Source: Candidatus Fermentibacterota bacterium
Lineage (GTDB): Bacteria > Fermentibacterota > Fermentibacteria > Fermentibacterales > JCC-6
Direction: 5' to 3'
Length of the DNA stretch: 42,653 nucleotides
NCBI GenBank assembly: GCA_003646025.1
Contig: QNDR01000011.1
Coordinates: 1 to 42,653, forward strand
The notes beneath the pieces were generated by a model. That model was not told where the DNA came from, searched no databases, and saw nothing but the letters and a program-made list of their open reading frames with translations. Each line of letters opens with the position of its first letter. Positions within the stretch are counted from its first letter, which is position 1. The position numbers and the translations under genes are program-made. Below, piece by piece: positions 33,874 through 41,422 of the stretch.

Positions 33874-34742
33874 AAACCCATGAAATTGATATGCTGCAGG
33901 TCTGGCTGAATTAGTATATCAGGAGGATATAGTTCCATATTTATAGCTGTAATCCGTCTTTTCATAATTTTAATAGATGTCATCAATACATCGAAAATAC
34001 CTGGAGAAGAGTCTTTTGTGATTTTCTGTCTGCTGTAACGCGCTCTTGTTACATCAAGGAAGCGAAGCTTCTTATTCAGCATGGATAATGTGCTGTCTGC
34101 AGAGGCGGGAGAATCTGCTGACCTTTTCTCCGGAGTATCAGCATTTTCAGGGTTATTCAGTCTTTCCTCAGATCCCCTTTCTCTGTTAAGATCAACCGCG
34201 ATAATAAAATCTGCTCCCATTTCCTTTGCTGTACTTACGGGGACAGGATTTACCAGTCCACCATCAACCAGAAGATCCCCGTCTTTCCAAACCGGAGTAA
34301 ACACTCCTGGAATGGAGAGGCTGGCCCTTACTGCTTCGACGATGTCTCCCTTTCTCATCACGACTTCCGTGCCGGTAGTCAGATCTGTTGCAAGAATGCG
34401 AAGTGGAAGAGGCAGGGACTCCATAGAGGAGTTGAGCACATACTGCTCAACCAGATTTGTGATTTTCCTGCCGTCAATAAGACCTGATTTCGGAAGAATA
34501 ATATCACTGAACATGAGAATCTGTTTCCGATTCAGTCTAAGAGCAGCTTCCTCCATTTCAAGAATTTTCCCGGAAGCATAAACCGCACCCACCAGTGCTC
34601 CTATACTTGTTCCTGCCACACAATCAATGGTAATACCAGCCTCCTCCAGTGCACGAATTGCACCTATGTGAGCCCACCCGCGAGCAGAGCCACTTCCCAG
34701 AGCAAGACCGATTTTTCCTGATGGTATGAAATTGCTAACCAT
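33777..34742 (-). CDS. Patatin-like phospholipase (RssA type)
   Basis: 321 aa. It has the glycine-rich oxyanion motif GSGSARGWAHIGAIRA, the nucleophile elbow GTS46IG and the catalytic aspartate D160 in VDGGLVNPVPV. The Ser-Asp dyad defines the patatin/RssA family of lipid acyl hydrolases. A low-complexity, acidic linker (about 185-215) precedes a C-terminal helical part. The start overlaps the end of plsC by 8 nt, so the two are co-translated and both concern membrane lipids. Confidence 0.92.
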   Translation of the reverse strand: MVSNFIPSGKIGLALGSGSARGWAHIGAIRALEEAGITIDCVAGTSIGALVGAVYASGKILEMEEAALRLNRKQILMFSDIILPKSGLIDGRKITNLVEQYVLNSSMESLPLPLRILATDLTTGTEVVMRKGDIVEAVRASLSIPGVFTPVWKDGDLLVDGGLVNPVPVSTAKEMGADFIIAVDLNRERGSEERLNNPENADTPEKRSADSPASADSTLSMLNKKLRFLDVTRARYSRQKITKDSSPGIFDVLMTSIKIMKRRITAINMELYPPDILIQPDLQHINFMGFYRAEEIIAEGYRAAESQLASWKSGNLSENRH

Positions 34743-35460
34743 CTGAACCGTCCTTCAAATTTCTTTCTATTTCTGCTTTTATCAACTTCATTGTATTCTG
34801 CTGTTCCTGTCTGTCCATGCTGTACGCATCAAGTGGCTCTGAAATTTTTATCCCCACCTGAAGACCGAAGTGTATCCACGGACTTTCCCGAAGCCTGATC
34901 TTTCTTGTATCAATGATAGTTACAGGTACAATTGGAACCCGGGCTTTTGCTGCCAGAAGAGCAGCACCTCTTTTGAAGGAACCAAGCTCACCTGTTCTAC
35001 TGGTGGTGCCCTCTGGAAACACAACAAGGGACAAACCGGAATCAAACACTACAGTAGCGTTGTCAATACTGTTCACAGCTTCTCGAGCCCGTTCACGGTC
35101 AACACAGATAAAATGCAGGCGTCGCATTATGTAGCTGTAAACAGGAACTTTGAACATTTCTTTCTTCGAAGCGAAAGTTACTGGTACAGGCAGAACGGTG
35201 CTGAGAACAAAAGAATCAAACCAGCTCTCATGGTTGGCCACAAAAATCTGAGGTTTCTCTTTAAGAACATTTTCCATTCCCTTTACCCGAACCTTAACTC
35301 CAGCTGTTTTCAGAAGCAGTGCTGACGCTGTCTTCAGAGCAATGCCATTACGGAAACGATCCGGCAGGAATAATAGCGTTAGAGCAAAGATGAGAGCATC
35401 AAAGACAAGGATCGTCCACCACACCAGTGTTACTACTACCGTTTTGCATTTCCTTAACAC
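34735..35460 (-). CDS. plsC: 1-acylglycerol-3-phosphate acyltransferase (PlsC-like)
   Basis: 241 aa. N-terminal membrane helix (about 8-33), catalytic NH77ESWFD82 (HX4D) and acceptor-binding FPEGTTSRTG (148-157). It transfers an acyl chain to lysophosphatidic acid on the inner membrane. It forms an operon with the patatin-like gene downstream, pairing acyl addition with acyl removal. Confidence 0.92.
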   Translation of the reverse strand: MLRKCKTVVVTLVWWTILVFDALIFALTLLFLPDRFRNGIALKTASALLLKTAGVKVRVKGMENVLKEKPQIFVANHESWFDSFVLSTVLPVPVTFASKKEMFKVPVYSYIMRRLHFICVDRERAREAVNSIDNATVVFDSGLSLVVFPEGTTSRTGELGSFKRGAALLAAKARVPIVPVTIIDTRKIRLRESPWIHFGLQVGIKISEPLDAYSMDRQEQQNTMKLIKAEIERNLKDGSDG

Positions 35461-35744
35461 TGTAGCAGCTCCCTTTCTTGCACTACTCCCATTTTCTGCC
35501 TCAGTTTTCTGAATTCATGTAGAAACAGTCCTGGACTAGAAACTGGCCCTGATTTTAAGAAACAGATCATCAAGATCGCCAAGTTGACTGAATATGTTAT
35601 CGCCCTCACCGTGCATAACCGAACAACTCGGCTACACTTCACCGTACAAGATCAAAAACAATAAAAACCGTAAAAATGCCACAGCAGCGATTACAAGACA
35701 CGAAACTTAACCACCATTTCAGCAAGTCTTTTCATTTAAAACCT

Positions 35745-36329
35745 CTACCGTGTTTCAAGACCGTGGAACAATATCTCGAGCATGGTATCAACAGTAGAAT
35801 CCAGTTCATCCATAGATTTGCTGATCACCAGTCGCAGTTCCAGTGCCTTCATGATAATTATTATTGTTTTTGCTGTTGCAAGAATATCTCTTCCCCGAAA
35901 GATTCCCTTTAACACTCCCTCGCTAAGAATTTTGCTCACAGCATCAATCTCAAACGCAGTAAATGCTTCCCGCTCCTGCTCAATAAACGAATACTGCTCA
36001 AGATAAGCCTCACTCAAAGAGGCATAGTAAACACTCAACTCGAAAAGAAGATGCATTCGTGTAACTACATATTCCCGCAATTTCTGCTGAGGTGAAATGT
36101 CCTGTTGAATTGCATGCTGCAGCTTCCTTGTAAGCGTAAGTGACTCCTGCTTAACAACAGAAGAGAGAATATCTCTCTTACTTTTAAAATAGTAATAGAG
36201 TGATGATTTTGACATACCGGCTGATTCGGCAATGTCCCTCATTGTTGTTTTCCGGAGGCCATATTTGTCAAATACTTTCACCGCTGCAAGTAGAATTTTG
36301 TGTGCAACATCTCTTTTCTCTCTATGCAT
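35745..36329 (-). CDS. TetR-family regulator
   Basis: 194 aa. The DNA-binding domain is clear: ILLAAVKVFDKYGLRKTTM, then RDIAESAGMSKSSLYYYFKSKRDI. The C-terminal ligand domain includes two Phe/Tyr-rich helices and is similar in style to regulators of lipid or fatty acid genes. It has its own promoter and palindrome just upstream and reads toward plsC and the patatin gene, 284 nt away. Control of those genes is possible but unproven. Confidence 0.9.
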   Translation of the reverse strand: MHREKRDVAHKILLAAVKVFDKYGLRKTTMRDIAESAGMSKSSLYYYFKSKRDILSSVVKQESLTLTRKLQHAIQQDISPQQKLREYVVTRMHLLFELSVYYASLSEAYLEQYSFIEQEREAFTAFEIDAVSKILSEGVLKGIFRGRDILATAKTIIIIMKALELRLVISKSMDELDSTVDTMLEILFHGLETR

Positions 36330-36348
36330 TTGATTGTCTCCTTGATTT

Positions 36349-36396
36349 TTCGACCAATTTAGTCGAATTATACAAACAAGGACAGGCTACAGTCAA
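36349..36396 (-). promoter_or_regulatory. TetR promoter with overlapping palindromic operator
   Basis: On the minus strand TTGACT (36396-36391), an 18-nt spacer and a perfect TATAAT (36372-36367). Directly downstream and touching the -10 is the inverted repeat TTCGAC/GTCGAA (36349-36367, 6-bp arms, near-symmetric 7-nt centre). This is a standard position for autorepression. Confidence 0.7.
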
Positions 36397-36532
36397 GCCA
36401 TCCACTTTTGCTATTGTTCAATAATTGAATCGGTACTATCTACACAGCATCGTATTGGTATGCAGTCATTGGTGATACCAATTATAGTCGGGGATTGATC
36501 CCCCCTCTTGATTAAACAAATACCTGAACATC

Positions 36533-36898
36533 TTGACTGGTATGAGTTACCGGAAGCGGAAAGGTTCAAGCGTCTACCGCCAAGCCAAAAACGGTTGACC
36601 GACACAATTAAGATGATCGCTTAGAGGGTTGAGACTGCAATGGCAAACACTGTCAGCGAGAAGATGCGAAGAAGGATAATGTACGAGCTCTTTTGGTAAG
36701 CACGTTTCAGATGGATGCAGACATTCTGCATGGTGTTGCTTCTGGTATGTTAACAGAAAGACTTCATCAGATGTCATCCCAGCGAAATAATGAGCCCAGT
36801 AATGCATTTGCTCAAGAATCTCAACGAAACAGAAACCACTTATCACGGAACCGGCCACGACTGATTTATGAAATGGTGAGAGCCAAAAGGAAAATATG
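36533..36898 (+). pseudogene. Decayed C-terminal end of a transposase
   Basis: The plus strand at 36533 reads DWYELPEAERFKRLPPSQKR..TDTIKMIA, then a TAG, then RVETAMANTV. A frameshift near 36660 leads to DAKKDNVRALLVSTFQMDADIL and a continuing frame (MLTERLHQMSSQRN) ending in RPRLIYEMV. Read together they resemble the C-terminal part of large DDE-type transposase-like proteins, as I recall that family. Stops and at least one frameshift make it inactive. No start region or terminal inverted repeats are found. Confidence 0.45.
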
Positions 36899-37163
36899 AT
36901 TTTCAGAGAAAGGTTTCTCTTCAAATTCACAGAGGTCAGAAGTTATGTTCAGCTCAACCTGACGTGAGGTCTGAGACTACACAAAACAGTGCGCTTCCCT
37001 GGCTTTGACCTCTGAAGATATTCCATCCAGTCATCCAGAGTAACATTAATTGATAGACACTTTCCTTCGGCGAAACCTCGGCCATCTCATCCCTGTTCCA
37101 CCGCTGTTTGTGGATTGCATTCAGTCAAGGATAGAGCACTCCGGGATTTACCGTGGCTATATG
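36899..37163. other. Non-coding, no recognised feature
   Basis: Between the transposase remnant and the next promoter no convincing gene or structure is seen on either strand. Likely decayed DNA. Confidence 0.4.
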
Positions 37164-37208
37164 TTGACTTTCGTCACTCAGTGAACTTATATACCACTAA
37201 GTAAGTAT
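37164..37208 (+). promoter_or_regulatory. Promoter with TetR-type operator, copy 1
   Basis: TTGACT (37164-37169), an 18-nt spacer and TATATA (37188-37193), overlapped by the element ATACCACTAAGTAAGTAT (37191-37208) with symmetric ATAC/GTAT ends. The same element occurs at 38381. Confidence 0.65.
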
Positions 37209-37229
37209 TCAAAGAAAGGAGAATAAGGG

Positions 37230-37589
37230 TTGCATAACTCAATAGAAACTAAAATAATAATACAAGATTACGGAATTATATTATTAGCAGGGCACTCATT
37301 TGCTAATATTGCAATGTCAGATATTCCTGATACCTGTGGCTTAACTAAACCCTCCGTTTACTGCCATTTCAAGAACAAAAAAGGACTGTTTCTTGCTTTG
37401 ACCCGGAGGATATTGGAGTGGATTAAATCAATATTCATCACCATTCTTCCCCCGAGAGAAGCACTTATTCTTATAGTCAAGGCTCCTAATGAGTCTTTCG
37501 AGAACCAAACGGATCTGGTTCGAGTGTGTCTTTCTTTTCTCCTTGTCCCAGATAACCAGTTGTTAATTCGAACATTGAAAGTACGGTGA
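37230..37589 (+). pseudogene. C-terminally truncated TetR regulator copy
   Basis: 119 aa from a TTG that follows AAAGGAG. It is a clear paralogue of the TetR encoded at 38419: both start MHNS, share MSDI, CGLTKPS and HFKNK, and align to about residue 110 (LVR..LSFL.VPD). It stops there, lacking about 85 residues of the ligand and dimerisation domain. The DNA-binding half is intact, but helices 8-10 are missing, so it is likely non-functional or a truncated DNA-binding protein. A membrane protein gene follows immediately. Confidence 0.7.
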
Positions 37590-37594
37590 AAAGT

Positions 37595-38308
37595 ATGAAA
37601 ATAAAATCAGATATTTGCGTAGATACAACTTTTAGCTTTGAAATATTACTATATGTAATTTTATCGTTCCTATTAGTTTCTGCTGTATTAATGATTCATT
37701 ACTCTCCTTCCGTCTATCAAGCTTTTGTTGCTGAAGATGGTCCCCTGGAATGGATTGCAACTTTAAGTCTTCTTAGCACAGCAGTAATTTGTCTTCAACG
37801 ATCTATTCAGAATGGGCAAGAGAAAGGTCGGCCATTCAAGATATTCTATATAGTGGCAGCAGTTGTTTTCTTGTTTGGAGTAGGCGAAGAGCTATCATGG
37901 GGGCAGAGGATTTTCCATCGGGAAAGCTCGGAATTCTTTGTTGAACACAATCTTCAGGAAGAAACAAATTTTCATAACCTTTCTCTGGGTTCGTTTAATA
38001 TAAACAAAGTGATTTTTGGCTCTATAATGGGAGCAGGTATAGGTCTATTTCTTATTGTACTGCCTCTGGCGTACAGCAAGTCGAACTCTATAAGAAAAAT
38101 CGTAGATAGAATAGGGGTGCCTGTTCCACGGAAGCATCAATCCGCAGGGATACTAGCTGTTTCTGTCTTTGTGCAAATTGCCAATTGGCCGGATGGATGG
38201 GAACTTATGGAACTTGCTGGCTCAATGATATTTCTTTCAATTTTCCTATTCCCCGCCAATAGAAAAATATTTAACTATTCAATAGATAATCAGGAGAAGA
38301 CTGTATGA
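37595..38308 (+). CDS. Multi-pass membrane protein of unknown function
   Basis: About 237 aa from ATG 37595 (a GTG at 37586 overlaps the previous stop). Around six hydrophobic helices. A distinctive cytoplasm- or membrane-edge motif GVGEELSWGQRIF, followed by NLQEETNFHNLS, recurs in a family of uncharacterised bacterial membrane proteins as I recall. Conserved Glu, Trp, Arg and His residues within the motif suggest an enzymatic or metal site. AT-rich composition unlike the operons upstream. Under the same promoter as the truncated TetR. Confidence 0.7.
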   Translation: MKIKSDICVDTTFSFEILLYVILSFLLVSAVLMIHYSPSVYQAFVAEDGPLEWIATLSLLSTAVICLQRSIQNGQEKGRPFKIFYIVAAVVFLFGVGEELSWGQRIFHRESSEFFVEHNLQEETNFHNLSLGSFNINKVIFGSIMGAGIGLFLIVLPLAYSKSNSIRKIVDRIGVPVPRKHQSAGILAVSVFVQIANWPDGWELMELAGSMIFLSIFLFPANRKIFNYSIDNQEKTV

Positions 38309-38354
38309 AAAGCAAGTAATATTAAGGAGACTTTGCAGAATAATGAAGTCTTCA

Positions 38355-38398
38355 TTGACATGTATTACCAGCCTGCTTATATACCACTAAGTAAGTAT
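38355..38398 (+). promoter_or_regulatory. Promoter with TetR-type operator, copy 2
   Basis: TTGACA (38355-38360), a 17-nt spacer and TATATA (38378-38383), overlapped by ATACCACTAAGTAAGTAT (38381-38398), identical to copy 1 and 5 bases further on its left side. The regulator encoded 20 nt downstream is the obvious ligand. Confidence 0.7.
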
Positions 38399-38418
38399 GT
38401 GAGAAAGGAGATTGAGAA

Positions 38419-39036
38419 TTGCATAATTCCAAAGAAACTAGGGAAATGATACTTGATACCGGTATTGAGTTATTTGCCAGGCAATCTTTTGCCAGTGTTT
38501 CAATGTCTGATATTGCTGAAGCCTGCGGCTTAACTAAACCCTCCATTTACTACCATTTCAAGAACAAACAAGGACTGTTTATTGCTTTAGCCCAGAGGAT
38601 TCACGAGCGGATTAAATCAGAATTGATGACCATTATTGAGTATGCTCTTCCTTTGAGAGAAACGCTTATTCTAATAGCCGAGGCTCGGTTCGAGTCTCTC
38701 GAGAAACAACCGGATCTGGTTCGAACTCATCTTTCTTTTCTCTTTGTCCCCGATATAAGAGACCTTATCGATTCCCTGCAGGATGATATTATGGCACTGC
38801 AACAGTTAATAATTCCAAAATTTACAGAGGCAATTGCTGTCGGAGAGATAAAGTCTTCTACTGACCCTCTACTCACTTCAATAATGTTTCACTCTACTTT
38901 GACTACTTATTTGATTCGTGCGCTTCATGGATTCATGGATAGTGAGGAATTGCCTGCGGCTGAAACTGTTGTAGATGCTATTCTGGACGGAATAAGCACT
39001 GAAAATTACCGAAAAAAGAGAGAGATCAATAAATGA
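38419..39036 (+). CDS. TetR-family regulator of the efflux operon
   Basis: 205 aa from a TTG start placed 8 nt after AAAGGAG (38404-38410). The helix-turn-helix is MSDIAEACGLTKPSIYYHFKNKQGLF. The C-terminal domain is complete, ending in a helix rich in charged residues. It overlaps the TolC-like gene by 4 nt, so it is co-translated with the efflux genes it presumably represses, in the manner of AcrR/TtgR-type regulators. Confidence 0.92.
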   Translation: MHNSKETREMILDTGIELFARQSFASVSMSDIAEACGLTKPSIYYHFKNKQGLFIALAQRIHERIKSELMTIIEYALPLRETLILIAEARFESLEKQPDLVRTHLSFLFVPDIRDLIDSLQDDIMALQQLIIPKFTEAIAVGEIKSSTDPLLTSIMFHSTLTTYLIRALHGFMDSEELPAAETVVDAILDGISTENYRKKREINK

Positions 39037-40358
39037 AATCACTGACTCTGGTTTTAATAATCATCTATATTGCTGGAGCGGTTACTCTAGATGAAGCTAT
39101 TCAGACCGCCCTCAGTTCCAGAAGCGACATTATTGCATCGAGAAATTCGCTTCAAAGTTCGATCTGGGAAGGTAGAGCAGCTTCTCTCTGGTTCCTTCCT
39201 AGAATATCCGCTGGCCTGACATATATTCACTCTGCGGATGTGCAGCAACTCGATATTCCCGGCATGGGTTCAATTTCCATGGGCAGCGAATATATGTCAG
39301 AGGCTGGTATTAATGTTGATGTACCACTCTATGTCCCACAAGCCGTAGCTGGAAGTAGTCTGTCCGGGATTGCCACCGAGATGGCTGAAGCATCACTTAC
39401 AGTAAGTGAGCAAAATGCGGTTGAAGAAGTTACTGCAGTTTTCTATGGTGCCCTGCTTGCCGAAGAACTTTCAGTAGTAGCCGAAGAAGCTCTATCAATC
39501 GCCGAGGAGGCTTACTCAGTTTCAAGAATTAAGTATGAGTCCGGAATGATTTCTAGACTTGATCTTCTCCAGAGCGAGGTCGCCTGGGAGAATCGGAAAC
39601 CAGGAGTTATTGAAACCAGAATGGCGGCAGAGGATGCTAGAACAGCACTTGCATTTGCCATGGGGCTTGAGATAAGAGAAGTAGTTCCGGAAGGATACCT
39701 TGAAGAACCACTTCCACTCGGTATCCCGGCATCGTTTGAAGAAGCGGAAACCCTCATGAGAGAAAATAATCCTGATTTGGATATAGCGTCTGATCTCAGA
39801 GAGATGGGTTCATCACAGGTAAGAATGGCGAGGGCCGAATTCATGCCCAGTCTTTTGTTTCGTACTTCATACAGTTTTCAGGCAATGAGGGACGACTGGC
39901 ATTTTACTGATACCGATTATGACAGAGATCTCAGCTTTATGATTTCACTTCAGATTCCACTCTTTGACGGTTACTCGGACATATCCGGGTACAAATCTGC
40001 CCAAATGTCAAAACTTACTTCGGATGCAAATGCATTTGCTCTCGAGAATGCAGTCTCTTTTTCTCTTCAACAGGCATGGAGCAGTCTTGAGGCTGCACGG
40101 GAACGGGTGAATGCAACAGACTACACACTGCTTCAGGCTGAAGAAGTTGTTGAAATAGCCCAGGTGTCTTTTGAAACCGGAGTAATCAGTCAGCTGGAAA
40201 TGGATCAGGCTCTTCTTGCACTCACCATGGCTAGAACAAACAGGGCAGCTGCCCTGTTCAGCCTCAGGGTAGCTGAGGCTTCTGTTCTGAGAGTGTGCGG
40301 AGCGCTTGACTGGTATTCCAAAGATAATACACTTACACAACATAAAATACAGGAGTAA
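39033..40358 (+). CDS. TolC-family outer-membrane efflux protein
   Basis: 441 aa with a short N-terminal signal (about 1-18). Two internally repeated TolC halves, each with long amphipathic helices rich in Ala/Glu/Ser (for example around 120-210 and 340-420), and the typical start TLDEAIQTALSSRSDI. It forms the outer-membrane channel of a tripartite pump with the following adaptor and RND protein. Confidence 0.92.
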   Translation: MKSLTLVLIIIYIAGAVTLDEAIQTALSSRSDIIASRNSLQSSIWEGRAASLWFLPRISAGLTYIHSADVQQLDIPGMGSISMGSEYMSEAGINVDVPLYVPQAVAGSSLSGIATEMAEASLTVSEQNAVEEVTAVFYGALLAEELSVVAEEALSIAEEAYSVSRIKYESGMISRLDLLQSEVAWENRKPGVIETRMAAEDARTALAFAMGLEIREVVPEGYLEEPLPLGIPASFEEAETLMRENNPDLDIASDLREMGSSQVRMARAEFMPSLLFRTSYSFQAMRDDWHFTDTDYDRDLSFMISLQIPLFDGYSDISGYKSAQMSKLTSDANAFALENAVSFSLQQAWSSLEAARERVNATDYTLLQAEEVVEIAQVSFETGVISQLEMDQALLALTMARTNRAAALFSLRVAEASVLRVCGALDWYSKDNTLTQHKIQE

Positions 40359-40360
40359 AC

Positions 40361-41422
40361 ATGAAAACTACTTATATGCCGTTAGTAGTGGCATTAATTG
40401 TCTTGTTCACAGGTTGCGGAGGTACTGACGAGACGGAGGAAAAAGCCGTACCTGTGGCTTCAATCGAGATTAGAACTGCTGAGATTACCAGAAAGATAAT
40501 GGTTGATGCTCGACTTGAAGGAATGGAAGAGGCTGTTATTTACGCAGCCATGCCTGGGATTATTGAAGGAGTTCTGGTTCGTGAAGGCGACACCGTTATA
40601 CAGGGTCAGCAATTAGTTCAACTTGATTCCGACCAGCAGACAAGTGCCGCAACAGCTGCGGCTAGTGCCGCAGTCAGTGCTGCCAGGGCTAATGCTGATA
40701 ACGCCGCAACCAACCTGGAAAGGCTTTCAATGCTCTTTGAAGCAGGCAGTGTAAGTGAGCAGCAATATGACGCTGCTTCCGTAGGTGCTACTGCTGCAGC
40801 TGCAGCTGTGAACAGGGCTTACGCTGGCTACACTCAGGCCAGGGCTTTGAGCGATCGCTCTTACATCGAAGCTCCCTTTGACGGTGTCGTTGGAAGAATA
40901 TGGGCCAGAACTGGAAATTCCGCCATGGGTCAACCACTTATTTCAATAGTCAATCCTTCTGGTGTCAAAGCTCATGTATATGTTTCTGAGAATCATATAC
41001 ATGAGCTCTCTGCAGGTCTTCCTGCTGTTATCACCCTAAGCTCTCTCGGAGGGACCTCTTACCCTGGTGTGGTTTCTGCAGTATCATCAGTTGTGGATCC
41101 CGTATCCGGACTTGTTCCAGTTGAAATCCAGTTCGAAGATTCCCATGGTCTTATAAGACCAGGTATGACAGGAAGAATAACCATTGAGGTTGAGACAAAG
41201 GAAGCCCTTGTAATACCAGAGTCGGCCTTGCTAAGAACAGTCGAGGGTAACCAGGTTGCTATTGTAGTTAACGGAATGGCTGAGTTAAGAGGAATAGAAA
41301 CAGGCATTTTCTCTGAAGGAATGGTTGAAGTAATATCAGGCCTTTCTACCGGTGATTCCTTGATTGTCCGAGGTCAGAGCCGTGTTGCTGATGGCTCAGA
41401 AGTGGTATTGGTGTCAGAATGA
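40361..41422 (+). CDS. RND periplasmic adaptor (HlyD/MFP family) lipoprotein
   Basis: 353 aa with a lipobox LFTGC19 and an Asp/Glu-rich segment after it. The lipoyl-like hairpin is visible as IYAAMPGIIEGVLVREGDTVIQGQQLVQLDSD, followed by a short Ala-rich coiled-coil hairpin (about 90-150) and the SYIEAPFDGVVGRIWARTGN motif. C-terminal beta-barrel and membrane-proximal domains follow (LVPVEIQFED, RPGMTGRITIEVE, ALVIPESALL). AGGAG precedes the ATG. It links the pump to TolC. Confidence 0.92.
   Translation: MKTTYMPLVVALIVLFTGCGGTDETEEKAVPVASIEIRTAEITRKIMVDARLEGMEEAVIYAAMPGIIEGVLVREGDTVIQGQQLVQLDSDQQTSAATAAASAAVSAARANADNAATNLERLSMLFEAGSVSEQQYDAASVGATAAAAAVNRAYAGYTQARALSDRSYIEAPFDGVVGRIWARTGNSAMGQPLISIVNPSGVKAHVYVSENHIHELSAGLPAVITLSSLGGTSYPGVVSAVSSVVDPVSGLVPVEIQFEDSHGLIRPGMTGRITIEVETKEALVIPESALLRTVEGNQVAIVVNGMAELRGIETGIFSEGMVEVISGLSTGDSLIVRGQSRVADGSEVVLVSE

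Noticed and set aside
35454-35642. 62-aa minus-strand frame upstream of plsC
   Set aside because: No RBS or similarity; overlaps the plsC start and is probably leader sequence.
36574-36930. 118-aa minus-strand frame
   Set aside because: Opposite strand reads as a broken transposase, which explains the open frame better.
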